A stretch of 64,000 nt of DNA, taken from contig JACTAT010000060.1 of the NCBI GenBank assembly GCA_014526335.1, positions 2,687,203 through 2,751,202 on the forward strand, read 5' to 3'. This document shows, piece by piece, positions 36,574 through 48,522 of this stretch (its first letter is position 1; each line of letters opens with the position of its first letter). Both the position numbers and the translations under genes were made by a program. The notes under the pieces are model-generated. The model was not told where the DNA came from. It ran no database searches and was given only the letters and a program-made list of their open reading frames with translations. This DNA comes from Chrysaora quinquecirrha (taxonomy: Eukaryota > Cnidaria > Scyphozoa > Semaeostomeae > Pelagiidae).

Positions 36574-36977
36574 AGACTGCTTTTTGATTCAAAAAACTTG
36601 TTTTTGTTAAAGGTTTGAGCACATCTTATACTTTGAAGAACATTGAGATGAAACATTTCAACTTTCCTTCCCATATTTTTGTACAAATATGAAAAAAATT
36701 TGATGATTCTCACTTCATATCGAAAAATTCTTTATAAATGAGTGAAAGGGTAAAAAAATATTATGATCTGTCCATAGACATATTAGACTGCAATTTATGG
36801 CAGACACATTATACTGTAGACCCCTCATCTAATAATTGCTTTCCAAGTTTTCCCCAAACTTCAACATCAGATGTTTGAAACTACAGTAAGTTTGCATACA
36901 AATTTTCAAAAATACTCTTTATTTCCCATTCTCAAGATTCTTAAAAAATAAAATAAAATATGTTTGGCTGTTTTTGT
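36574..36977. other. Intergenic spacer inside ISL2EU
   Basis: AT-rich sequence between the convergent 3' ends of the two ISL2EU genes. No gene seen. Confidence 0.6.
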
Positions 36978-38512
36978 TTAGTCAAATGGAACAATGGAAG
37001 GACAAAGATTAGTTAAAGAAGCTGTCACTCGTAATATTTTATCAATAAGAGGGCTTTGACTTCCACTTGAACAAATAAGATAGTCAATTGGTAGTGTACT
37101 CTGCAGGATTTTGTACTTTCTGCAACAGTCCTATCACTGTTCCACATGTATCCTTACGTTTGCAATACCCTAGTTTTCTCAACATCAATGGGGTCAAGTT
37201 GATCTTTACCACGTGTAAATGCTGGGATAGCCAATTTTGCTTGATAGAAGATCAAACTTTCTTGTATCGTGAAGCCCCTATCTGCCATCACCAAGTCTCC
37301 TGGTTTAAGTAGCCTCAGAATTCCACAATTATCCGTCAGAAACTTGTCTGAAGTACGCCCACCCCATGCTTCAGATACAAAACTGATAGTACCCTGTGGA
37401 GTAATACCAATCAGCACTTTAATTGTATTATGGCTCTTATAATTGGAATATGTCTGTGCTCTTGCCAACAGATTTGATGGTCTTTCAATAAACACTTCAA
37501 AACAGTCAATGATCACTGTTACCCTCTTATCAAAAGAATACTGAAAGCATTTGGGCATAGTGCGCCATAAATCTTCCCTCTCAGGCCATGAAATAATTGG
37601 ACTTAATTTCCTATCAAGAATGTTTATCCATTTCTTGAATATTCTTGAAACTGTTGGTGCAGATATACAAAATCTGTAGGCAAGATCCTGATGGGGTACA
37701 TTTAACCTCAATTTCATCAAAACTAGTATGAACTGCTGGAAGCTCTGCAATGTAGTTGATTTTCCATCAACATCAGGCTTTACAAAATCAAAAGTTGTCT
37801 GCAGGATATCATATGAGGGCAGTCCAGTGTAGAACCTCACTTTGGCATCATCATCAATGAAGCACTCTTGTGTGAATGGTTCTGTTTTTATGGCTAGGCC
37901 TTGGAACAAATAGTTGAGCTCATCAGTATTTGTTTCAGCATCACAAAATCGAATTTCTTAAGCGGGTTGAAAGCATTGCCCAGGATCATTTGATGCTATC
38001 TCTCCCGTTTTTGGAATCGGACCATCTTGGATTTCAATGGGCATGCTGTCATCTTCCCTCATTCGCTTCTCTTCAAATTAAGGGTTGGAACTATCATTTG
38101 CACGTTTACATCTGCTTGCAACCCTTCTAGCTCTTTCTTCAACATGAGAATGGTCCTTTTGTTTCTTTGAGTGTCCAAGCCTTAGAGTTGGTACCCAGTC
38201 AACACTGTATCTGTCCCAGTTCTTGGCAGCCCTGTCAGACACAAAATGTAGGTTACAAACTCGATCATTTGCTAGCTTCTTTTCCGTCAAATCATCTCTA
38301 CTTAATGCCGAAATCCACCGTCTTCTTCTCTCTCTTGTTAGTTCTTCCATAGCCTCACCCTCATTTGTAATGATGGTGGGAACTCTAGAAAAACTCAGGC
38401 CGGATTTTTCTTCGTCCTCCTTCTGGTTAGGCCCTTTGTCTTCTTCCTTATCTGTCTTTTTACCGCGTTTTCCCGATTTTCTACCACAATTAACCACGAA
38501 ACAAAGCACCAT
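36978..38512 (-). pseudogene. ISL2EU transposase: THAP domain plus DDE (IS4/5-like), broken
   Basis: The N-terminus is a THAP zinc finger ([10 protein letters not shown], a Trp in [15 protein letters not shown], then a proline in [10 protein letters not shown]), a DNA-binding domain common in ISL2EU. A linker leads to a DDE_Tnp_4-type domain: [19 protein letters not shown] as helix-turn-helix, first Asp in [15 protein letters not shown], second Asp in [12 protein letters not shown], and the Glu in VRIHVE. One frame runs through almost the whole gene, interrupted by TAA stops at 38080-38078 and near 37960 and by frameshifts near 37165 and 37110. The C-terminus ends at a TAA at 36978-36980. I start at the ATG at 38512, which precedes the first THAP cysteine by three residues. 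Confidence 0.85.
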
Positions 38513-38713
38513 TTCTTTACCTTCTCTGCAAATCAATCCAAATTAGCCTTCGATACAAGAAGCAACGAGAATTGCGAGTTAAAAGTCAGAAAGCAGTGGT
38601 AGTAGGCACTTACGCACACAGGTATTCGATTTGTTACTATCCTGTTTGGAACACCGTAATGGCGGACAGCAACCGTTGCTATGCGCATGGTCACGTGGGT
38701 GAAAACGATCTAT

Positions 38714-39140
38714 CAATATAAATTTAACCTTGTTTATGTCCTAGGCTCTTTCTCTCTGGATGTTCTTCATCCTTTCCAATTTCTAAAGTGTCACTTTAGA
38801 TCAGGTTATTTTTGCGGTAAGGGTCACTTCTGGTGTGAGGTGTAGAAAGAGACAACACATTGAAACCTATATACAAAACCTCATGAAAAGTATACAAAAT
38901 AGCTAACTAAGTATAACATTGTGATAATTTTGAGTAGACCTGAATGGTAATGTGAGAGCAAAGGAATACGTAGAAAAGCGAATAAAAGTAAATGAATCTA
39001 AAATCTAAGCTACACAATTATAAAAGAAAAACGTAACTAATGTCCAGACTACTATAATAACGAGGACCCAGACCTACATTCTTGTCATTCATGGGGCCAG
39101 ACAATATAGTAATCTTGAGCTAAGTCCGTTAGTTGAGCAT
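38714..39140. other. Spacer between ISL2EU and BEL/Pao relic 2
   Basis: No gene seen. If a 3' long terminal repeat of the minus-strand BEL/Pao relic survives it should lie here, but I found no second copy to define it. Confidence 0.4.
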
Positions 39141-40760
39141 TTGTCATATCCTGAGCAGCGCATGTTGCATGTCTTGTAGGACCAGCTTGAATCGCACTAT
39201 GTTCTTCATATTTATCACTTCTTCTACTGCTGCAGTACTAATGTTAAGTTCCAAGGGATGAAGTTTAATGATAGATGTTGTTGTGTGTCTGTTTGCTGTA
39301 CATAAAACTGTGGCTTGACAAAGATTATCTGAACCAGTCAACAATTTTGTGATGATACCAAGAGACCAGTGATGGCGAGACATGTCTGTGTCAGCAACGA
39401 GTACGATGAAACCTTCTTTGAGCTTATTGTTGACAGCTTTTTGTTGTTGTTTTTATATGCATGTGTTTCGAGAAGAAGTGATAAATATTCAGAGTTGATG
39501 CTGAAGGAAATGATTACTGTATATGACGTTGACGCTGAAGGAAATGATTATATAACGTTGTTTGATGATGCTGAGCACATGAAATGTCGGTTCTGTCACC
39601 AAAATTTGGGTCGTAGTTGATGGAATCGAGGGTTGGATGCGGTAAAAAGGTAACATTGAAACCGAAGAGCAGGGGATTTGGCGTCAGTGGCTGTAGATCC
39701 TGAATATCTGAGTTAATAGCCGTAAGAGGGCGATTGTTTAAAACAGCCTGAATCTCTTTAATAAGCTTGTATAGTGTGACTAGCATAATGACCGAGCGAC
39801 CAAAAACTTTTTTCAAAACTGACTTTGTTAAACTGATTAAGGGTTTGTATACACCACCCTTATGTGGACTACGGGCTGGAGTGTATAACAAACAAATACG
39901 TTTTTGCGTGAAAGCATGCTGGACTGTCAGCAAATCAAAGTGAGATAACAGAGCCTGTAGGTCTTGTTCTGCATATTTTAATGTCTGAGCGTTGTCGGAT
40001 AGGAGAGATGGAGAACACTGTAATCAATGCTGTTCAATGACGTCGAATGGCTTGAAGAAACTAGGATGTACTGAGATCTTCAACTACTTCTATGTTGATA
40101 GCCTGTGTTGTGAGATAAGTGAAAAGACAGAAATATACCATGATCTCTAGAACGGCTATTGACAGTAAGATGACCGGTGAAATCAATGCCAATGATCTAA
40201 AAGAGACGTAGTGATGTATCGTTACAAAACTGAGGTAACTCAGGTGACATTGGAAGTTGATAATGAATATGATGATAATGATAATGATCTTTTATGCACG
40301 TACAACATTTACTGATGAGACAATGAATGGCGGAGCGAGCTGATGGAACCCAAAACTGACTGCGAAGAGCGAAAATAGTTCCTCCAACACCAACATGATG
40401 CATAGAATGATGACAATCAAGAATGATCAGATTGATAAGGCGCGAATGGCAAGGAAGCAAAATAAGTGAAGACTGGAGGGTGAAGCGTCCTTTCTTGTGA
40501 ATGAGACCATCATCATCAAGAAACAAATTTAATTTACATACTGTTGGTTGAGCACTCGTCTTGTCATGTGTACCCTTAGAGGAAAGAGATGATACGACTT
40601 GCGAGTAGCAGTGTAACTGCTCAGATTTAAGCCATGCGTGTTCCATAGCTTCAATTTCTGATGTTCTTGGAGGTCCAGTTATCCCTGTTTGATAGCAAAA
40701 GCGATAAACCTAAACAGAAATTGCTAAGAGCTTCGAATAGTCATTAAAACGTTTAATGTT
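39141..40760 (-). pseudogene. BEL/Pao relic 2, integrase part
   Basis: Minus strand 40646-40200 encodes the integrase zinc-binding region (GGTIFALRSQFWVPSARSAIHCLISKCCTC). At 39933-39514 lies the core-to-C-terminal part (TPARSPHKGGVYKPLISL, IKEIQAVLNNRPLTAI, LQPLTPNPLLFGF). At 39383-39144 lies the end typical of BEL/Pao integrases (HHWSLGIITKLLTGSDN, IIKLHPLELN). Frameshifts separate the blocks. The 'HKGG' and 'VLNNRPL' context identifies BEL/Pao rather than Gypsy or Copia. Confidence 0.8.
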
Positions 40761-42826
40761 GTTAATAAGTGATAGGCGGCATCTGCTCTTATGTTTTGTT
40801 TCCTAAAAGTTCCACCATAACCAGAAACAGATAAAAGTTCGTAAGATTTGGGGGTTCGTAATATTGTTGAAAATGTGAAAGTGAAATATCAAGGGAGTGA
40901 TTGTTCCAGAAGAAGGCACCATCTACAAACCAAAGCTGCAGTGACAAGATATGGTGAGATGCAAAGAAATTTATTTGATATTCTCAAAGACAAAGCAGAT
41001 CTTTTTGAAAAGAAGAAAAAAGGACCTTTTATAATTTGATGACAAATGCCTTGGTACCTGAGTAGACGCACTCGGAAATTCTTAATGTTAAACAGATAGG
41101 GCAAGACATGAAAAGAGAATTTGCGAAGGAGAGATTGGGACAGAAAAGGGGAAAAGGCATCTAGGCACCAATGACGCTTTCATAAATGCCAACCTTTTCT
41201 GCGCTTGGCAAGAAAATCAAGGTGAAATCAATGGAAAAGGTTATTGAATTGCAGGAAGGTAGACGTTTATTTAGTCAGTTTGCATTAGTTGCCCAGTCGT
41301 CAAGAGGCCTGGATATGATGAAAATGTCATTGATCGTGGAAGTGCCGACATAAAAAGTTAAATTTGATTCAACTTCTCCGGCCCTTATGAAGCTTTTGCT
41401 ACTAGAAGATAATAATGGAAGCATGTGCCGCAGCCGTCGGTGACGTGTCTGTTGCATGTGTTCCCATTGAGTACATGACTGTAACAAATGCGAGGAAATA
41501 TGCAACAATTTTAAAGCAAACACTGTCTCAGCACTGGCTCCGCCACGTACTGCTATATGGAAACGAAACGTTGCAACACTTTCTCAGTGCTAATACAGTC
41601 GTTTCTCAGCACTTGCACAGCCTCTCATGGCTATATGGAAACCAGGCTTAGAGTTATATGTTGTGCCAAGAATCTTAATGCAGATTGATGGGTCATTGAT
41701 ACCAGGTCAACGGGGAAAATCAAAGCATATAAGGCAGCAATAGCCCTTAGAGAAGAAACCACAGGATCAACACAAGAAGCAAAAAAAATATCATATTAAA
41801 AAGTAGAATAATTATTGATGCAATGATTATTGTAAAAGTGCTAAACCTTACTGCTAATAATATTAAGAACTGTAAAGATCTTGCTGATGCATTTGTGTTG
41901 CGCTGCATTCGACTATGGCAGGCAAGATTGAGGACTCTTACGAAGTAAAGGGTAGCTTGAAGAAAAGCGAAATCTCATGTCGTACTTGACCGTAAAGACC
42001 ATAAGTTCATTGAAAAGTACCTGGTATCTGCAGATGCCAAAATAAATGGAATAGCTTCACTTACTGACGAAAATAACCATGAAGAAGCATATACATTGTT
42101 AGTTATATGCATACAATTGAGGCTTCTCAAAATCAAATGGAACATCACCTCATTGTTGTTTTTTATCAGACACAAACATATTATGTTTCTATTTGCCTAG
42201 AACATGGTGTAACAAGATGCAAGTTGTAAACATTGCGAAAAATATATACCAGATAAAAAATGAAAGCAAGATATCATACAGTTCATGCTGCTATTGTTGT
42301 GCAGCTACTTGTAGTTGAAAAACCTGAGACACTTCCAGGACTGCACGCATCGCATTTGCTGGAATCGGAAAGCTCTCTTGGTGGAAATATTTCATGAAAG
42401 CTGACAGTGATAGACAGCAGCATGTATCTCCAGATGACATTGTGGAGCTGGTAGAATATAGTTGCAATGTATGTAATGTGGAACTGGAAGATGCAATTGT
42501 ATGAAACCGCTGTCTTCCACCAGCCTTTGTGAATGTATAATGAAGAATATGGATAATGAACAATACGCCATTTCTGATGCAGAAAGTGAAAATGACTAGA
42601 ATGTTGACTTGAAATAGTAAAGTTTTAATCTTTGTTTTCTGAATCTTTCATTCAGCTTGATGACGTCATGATTCAAGTCATTATCAGTTTGTCAAAAAAA
42701 CGGTTCCGTGCACGTTTTGTGTTAATTGAACTTTCTATACATCATTCAAAAGGTTTTCACTTGCAGATTACGAATTTTGATGTTGCCACAACGAATTCTG
42801 GAAATAACCAATAAACCAAATAAACC
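40761..42826. other. Unassigned region between the two BEL/Pao relic pieces
   Basis: The expected reverse transcriptase and RNase H of relic 2 are absent. Plus-strand frames such as 40848-41036 (charged, ending KKKKGPFII) and fragments at 41820-42500 have coding-like composition but no family I recognise. They may be remnants of another inserted element. Confidence 0.35.
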
Positions 42827-43079
42827 AGAATAAACCAAACCATTAGAACAATGGCACGTAATGAAAATCTAAGATTCATAAATCACTTTTAATTAGAAAA
42901 GTCAAAATCAGCATTTGCATACGATGGAGTTCACACAACCAATTATGGCACAAAAATTTTTGTCTGCGAAATTAAAGATTCCATTTCCTGTAGACTATGT
43001 TATTTGCAGCGAGAGCTTCTTTTATAATATTAAGAGGCTTTCAATTAAACCACTAACAATACACTCAGAACATAGGCGA
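42827..43079 (+). repeat. 253-bp duplicate, copy 1
   Basis: Matches 47407-47659 over 253 bases with a single difference (C at 42840, G at 47420). In the second location it is the end of an SGNH-hydrolase reading frame, so this copy is a detached fragment of that element. Confidence 0.95.
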
Positions 43080-43084
43080 TCATT

Positions 43085-43960
43085 CTTAACAATAGCAGCG
43101 AGAGTGTTCCTACGAGATTAGGGTTGTGAATTTGCTGGCATGTTACATTGAGAAGTCGTGTTTGAAGCATTTGTATGAATACGGATTCCATGAATACTTC
43201 TAAGGTGCTTGCCCTTACATTTTTCACAGCCTCCTCTTGCATTACAACTAGAAACGCGATGGCCAGAGCTCAAGCAATTAAGACATCACTTGAGAAGAAT
43301 AACTGTGGCCGATTTTCACTAGCGGGCCTTGTGCAGTGTGATGTAGCGTGGTGACCTTTGCAAAAATGGCAACGTCTGCTTGCAGTTGTCAATAACGTGG
43401 TTGTACTTGATACATTGGGCTCATATGTTTCCTATCATGATGGGGGTGATTGGGTTTGTTCCTCTCGACAATGTAATCTTTCAAGCTATCTATGAACAGT
43501 TTTAGAAGAAAATTTACACCCTGAACAGAGTCACCAATTTCACTGCAGACTTTCTCTTCAATTTCTCTGGCAATTTCTCTTCAACGATGGGAATAATTAA
43601 GGGGGCACAAGCAGAAATATTGATCTGAAGTGCTTCTAAAGAGCGAATATCTCCCATTAACGAGTTGTAGAATTGCCTTAAACTGGAAGGTGCTATTGTT
43701 GGCTTTGGCATCTTCAGAAAATTATGAACGTGAGCACGGATAATACGTCTAGGGTTACCGAAATTTTCTTTCAATGTTTCTTCTAAAATTGAATGGTTTT
43801 GTAAGAATTATGCCTTGAACCATTTTAATGCTTTTCCCACAACTGGCCAATAAGATACGTGAATTTGGACGATTTAGGGAGGTCTGATAAGTTACCAACT
43901 TGTGATTGAAATCTTTCCCAAAAACCATTCTACTCTGTTATTTTTCCGTCAAAAGTGGCA
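43085..43960 (-). pseudogene. BEL/Pao relic 2, Gag part
   Basis: The minus strand encodes a BEL/Pao Gag-like region: FWERFQSQVGNLSDLPKSSK near 43930, KENFGNPRRIIRAHVHNFLK at 43770-43710, LRQFYNSLMGDIRSLEAL and APLIIPIVEEKLPEKLKRK to 43530. Zinc-knuckle-like cysteines (CLNCLSSGHRVSSC, then GGCEKCKGKH) lie near 43310-43210. The pattern matches the DUF1759-type Gag of BEL/Pao. Strand and order agree with the integrase piece at 39141-40760, so the two probably belong to one element whose middle was lost. Confidence 0.75.
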
Positions 43961-46087
43961 GTTGTAAGTCGGGTAACTTAGATCATAAGGTAGACATAGA
44001 GGTTGACGTATTGATACGGGGATAGATACGGCGTTTTTCTTTTCAAACTCAGAGAGATGAAAGTTAAGTTTACTTATCTTACCTCGGTTGATGTATGTCA
44101 CTTCGTTTACCTCGTCAAAGAATACGTCTGATTCTCTTTCATTTTAGATCTTGTCTATAGTCCGGCTGCTGGCAGCATGACCTACCTGCAATTTCGGCAG
44201 GACTTTTAAAATTTGGATAAGTGTGTTCATCTTCGTACTAGCAATACGAAGGAAGCATGTTGGCCATGTGCAATTTTCTTGTGAGGTGCCCCCAAGCGAT
44301 TTTATGTTTTGACTGAAGTAGGCCTGTTTTTTTTGAAAGCGCCATTTTCTTCAACTATTTCAATAGGGATCACTGAGCCAAAGCACCCATCGAGACACAA
44401 ATCTAGGGGAACACCAACAATTTTGACAGGGAAATAAATGAAACTGGATGCCAAGACGTACTGAAAATGTGAAACGGGCGACTAATTTATGCAAATAATA
44501 TTATTTTTGAGTGTATGAAAACTGACTGAAGCTTTATATTATTTACATGCAGTTCAAAATGAATAAAAAATGGTATAAAGCACAGTATACTGTATATCAT
44601 AGCTTCTGTTCCATAAGAACAATTTCGAGATATATTTTTGTAAAAAATACCTTATTACGTCAAATTTAGCATCTCTAATTTTCGTACTCTGAGATTGTCA
44701 CACCCTAAAATTTTCATCAAAATTTTAGCCGCTTAGCACCCCTTTACTTTTTGCACCAAGAATTGCGATCGTAACTGTTTGCACGCTTTCAATTTCTTCT
44801 CGGTTTCAGTAGGGTGCATCATTAAGCAAAGCGAGTTTGATCCGAAATCAGCATCGTCAGCTTCTCCTTCTATTTTCCCTTAAGCTTATATTTGCAATTT
44901 GGATGTTTTCATTCCGGTTCCCCTTGTCAGCAATTAACTGCCCTTAGTTGCAATGAGCAAAAAACGTGAGTGAAAGGGGGATGCACTGGTGGCTGTTTCT
45001 GACTTCAATAATGAAAAGAACTGACCAAAAGATGCAGGAAGATGATTTGCCCTGTGCAGAATTCTACATAAGAACTATGTGGTCTCTTGGTTTAAAAAAG
45101 AGACACAAAACAAGCCTTCAATTCTTCTCCTTTCCATTGCCATGTCTATGTGGCACCCTGTCAAATGGCTGTCACAAAAATGTGCCGTGATAATGCCAAG
45201 ATGCACTCCCCCTCCTCTTATATAATCCAACTGCTGAAGTCCAAATGCAAAAGTTTCATTTATCGAGAAGAAAACATGTACATACAAATCATTTGAATTC
45301 TTTAATTAACATGTACAAAATAATCATGAGGTGCTGTTGCATTGAAAGGAAGAATGGGGTCCCATTGCTTAGTTTCGCCTTTTACTGTTCAATCTGCCTG
45401 TCATGTTAAGCATTTTGCCTAGTGCTAATCTATCGATAAAAAAGGCATCAGAAATCTTATAAGCAGCGATCACCGTAACGCAATCACGGAAGAGCAAAAG
45501 AAGAAAATGCAATAGAAGAGGTCAATTTGCCAAAATGAAGAATACTCCCTTGAGGGCATCTATGGTAGGAATGCCAAACATATGCTCATAGCAAAACACT
45601 ATGTTGAGAACATAGAAGTATTTGGCTTTTATCATCTGAAAACTGGTCTCTATCTGTTCTTTCTGAAAATAATTTTTCGAATTTTATGAAAGCATCAATA
45701 CAATGCTATGTTTTGAAGCCAGCGCTTTCACGTTTTTCTATGTTCTATGTCTCTTTTTACCTCTTGAAGTACGTGACAATCGTCTCTTTCATTACATTCA
45801 TGTACTGTTAGGAGTCGGACGTGTTTTCTCTAGTTATGAAAAAAGCTTCGAAATAAAATCATTATTTAACATTGGTTGGTAGTCTTTTGTTACACTCGGT
45901 AATAGATTTAATTAAAAGATAATTGAAATGGAAAACAAAGATTTATTAATCAAATCACACGGAACTTGTGGTGTACTAAATTTATTGTCAAAAGAAAAGA
46001 GTGAGAGAGTGGAATAATGCAATAATGGAAAGATAGAAGAATTTAGAAAAAGATGAATCAAAAAAAAATATAAAAATAGACTGGGCC
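43961..46087. other. Unassigned region
   Basis: No recognised gene. A plus-strand open frame at 44966-45190 (74 codons) has no motif. Any 5' long terminal repeat of BEL/Pao relic 2 should lie in the first part, but no matching partner was seen. Confidence 0.4.
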
Positions 46088-47660
46088 ATGGAAGAGGATA
46101 TGAGGGTTACGAAAATAAAGATAATGTCAGCTCTAGAAATGAACAGTAAAGATAAATTGACGATCACACTATATACAGGAGAAAATTCTGAGAAAATTAT
46201 GATTCAATCCAAAAATCTAATACAGTGGAAAAATTCAGGATATCTTAATATAAAAGATATAGTAAATGGAAAGAAAAATTGCAATGAAATAGCATGGAAT
46301 GAACTTTGGCTCACAGACAATGTATTGAAAAGCTTAGAGGGAAATAAAAACACAGATGGTTTTGAAATAAAAACACCAATTCGATCTAAAGAGAAACGAA
46401 AACAGTTGTTAGTTAAGGCAGAAAAAAGCCTACAGAAGTTGCATAAAGCAAAAGAAATTGAACAAGAAAAGATTTACATCATGATCGAAGCATTAGAGAA
46501 AGAAATAATAGAGCTAAAAGAAGAAAACAAGAAGCTAAGCAGTGAATTGAGTTTAGTAAAGATAAACCTTGAAGAATACAAAAAAATCGAACAACCTGGT
46601 AAAAGTAATGAATCAAAACAGAATGAAACAAGTGAAATAATGTATAAAGATATAAATGAAATGAAAAAAGAAATAAAAAATCTACAGATCCAGATGGAAA
46701 GTCCAACAGCCTGACAAAATCTCCAGAATAAATGGTGAGCTACTATTATTCAAAGAAGATATTGGTGATTTCAAGATAAAAATTAATAATCAATTGAAAC
46801 GCATATCAGCCCAAATTGACGTAAATCAGAAACAAGATAACGATTATTTTGATACTAAATTAGACAAGCTCAAAAATGCTATGAAATTAGAGAATAAAGA
46901 TATTGAGTCCAACTTATCAGCCTTAACACAAGAATTGAAAGATATGCGTGTGAATATTTTGCGTGATGCCAGTACTTAAATTCGGCCACCACTGCCCACT
47001 AAATTAGCTAGAAATAGCTTTGATGACTCAACGGCTACACAAACAACGAGTCATACTCTTGAGCCTAAAGAGAGTTGTGACATCCTCATTATTGGCGACT
47101 CTATAATTAAAGGGATAAATCCCACAAAGTTCCATACAAGAATGAAAACCAAGACCGAAGTATTTAGATGTGGGAAAATCAATGATGTCACTAAGTTTCT
47201 TACCTAATCAGAAATCAAGATAAAAGATCAATTAATTTTGCATATCGGCACAAACGACTTATCGTCATCAGAGAACACTGTACAGATAATAAAAAAAACT
47301 AAAAAGGCTATGAAAAATCATGAAGCAGAATTATCCAAATGTCAAAATAGCAGTGTCTCTTGTTCTGCCAAGATTGAACGACCCCGATTTCAAGAAAAAG
47401 TTCATTAGAATAAACCAAAGCATTAGAACAATGGCACGTAATGAAAATCTAAGATTCATAAATCACTTTTAATTAGAAAAGTCAAAATCAGCATTTGCAT
47501 ACGATGGAGTTCACACAACCAATTATGGCACAAAAATTTTTGTCTGCGAAATTAAAGATTCCATTTCCTGTAGACTATGTTATTTGCAGCGAGAGCTTCT
47601 TTTATAATATTAAGAGGCTTTCAATTAAACCACTAACAATACACTCAGAACATAGGCGAC
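46088..47660 (+). pseudogene. Coiled-coil plus SGNH-hydrolase ORF1-type gene, decayed
   Basis: The first open part (46088-46714, 208 codons) is a Lys/Glu-rich coiled coil. Further coiled coil follows at 46794-46976. The C-terminal part (about 47040-47660) shows the SGNH esterase landmarks: DILIIGDSIIKGINP (block I serine), LILHIGTNDLSSS (GTND block III), and DGVHTTNYGTKIF (block V, Asp-x-x-His). Esterase domains occur in the ORF1 of some non-LTR retrotransposons such as CR1, and I favour that origin. A stop near 46712, stops after 46976, a frameshift near 47335 and a stop near 47470 break it. No reverse transcriptase follows. Confidence 0.7.
47407..47659 (+). repeat. 253-bp duplicate, copy 2
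   Basis: Near-identical partner of 42827-43079 (one mismatch). It lies at the 3' end of the SGNH frame and includes the block V motif. Confidence 0.95.
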
Positions 47661-47962
47661 ATTCGTATTTGCTGACCAGTTGCACCGGCGGCGCAAGTAA
47701 GCAAAGAACGCACCTAAAAGATGAGGAAAATGGCGGTGTGGCGATCATCTTTTTGTATTGGCAGTTGAGCTGCAGAGAAAGCCGCCAATCTTTAGACAAA
47801 AGAAGACAGAAAAGACAAGTAAAACATGTTTTGGCCTTTCATTGCATTATCTGCTGTTAAAGGCCGTCAATTTATCTCTGTACTTTACCTCCTAGGCCAC
47901 TGTTTGCTACCTACTGCTGGACGCAGTCAAAATTGCTAAAACTCTACCTCTGACTATGAAAC

Positions 47963-48476
47963 ATCGAGATGATGTTACCAAACAATTCTAGCATTTAACA
48001 ACCCACTCACCTTTATTTTAATATGACTTCAAACTATTTTTAACAACCAATGGGATTTACTTGGAAAAAAATGCAACTAAAGTTGCGTACTAGCTCTAGT
48101 GCTTTATCACTGGAGGCATTGTAACAACAAATCGAGATGATGTTACCAAACAATTCTAGCAATTTATAACCCACTCACCTTTATTTTAATATGATTTCAA
48201 ACTATTTTGAACAACCACTGGGTTTTACTTGGAAAAAAATGCAAGTAAAGTTGCGTACTAGCTCTAGTGCTTTATCACTGGAGGCATTGTAACAACAGTT
48301 TGCATCAAGAATTTAGAAAAATCGAGATGATGTTACCAAACAATTCTAGCATTTTATAACCCACTCACCTTTATTTTAATATGATTTCAAACTATTTTTA
48401 ACAACCACTGGGTTTTACTTCGAAAAAAATGTAACTAAAGTTGTTTACTAGCTCTAGTGCTTTATCACTCGAGGCA
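47963..48476 (+). repeat. Three-copy tandem repeat, about 168-190 bp units
   Basis: Units start with ATCGAGATGATGTTACC at 47963, 48131 and 48321. Copies are roughly 90-95% alike. The second copy is longer by about 22 bases at its end (CAGTTTGCATCAAGAATTTAG). Each unit ends in TAGCTCTAGTGCTTTATCACT. No coding potential. Confidence 0.9.
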
Positions 48477-48478
48477 AG

Positions 48479-48522
48479 TCCCTGCTAGTTATGAAAGAAA
48501 ATTTTCACAGAACTAGCAGGGA
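48479..48522 (+). other. 12-bp stem, 20-base loop hairpin followed by T-tract
   Basis: TCCCTGCTAGTT (48479-48490) pairs perfectly with AACTAGCAGGGA (48511-48522), and TTTTTTT follows. It sits right at the end of the three-copy tandem repeat. It might be a tiny fold-back element; in an animal genome a transcription-terminator role is unlikely. Confidence 0.8.

Larger units (their letters stand above)
33704..38711. mobile_element. ISL2EU-type DNA transposon
   Basis: Short terminal inverted repeats AGACCGTTTTCAC (33704) and GTGAAAACGATCT (ending 38711) differ at one position. The dinucleotide AT flanks both sides (33702-33703 and 38712-38713), consistent with a 2-bp target duplication. A mirrored GGTGTTCC/GGAACACC occurs about 60 bases in from each end. 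Inside are two convergent genes: a plus-strand YqaJ/Ulp1 gene and a minus-strand THAP-DDE transposase gene. An IS4/5-like transposase together with a YqaJ nuclease gene is the hallmark of ISL2EU. Both genes are broken, so this copy is not autonomous. Confidence 0.85.
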
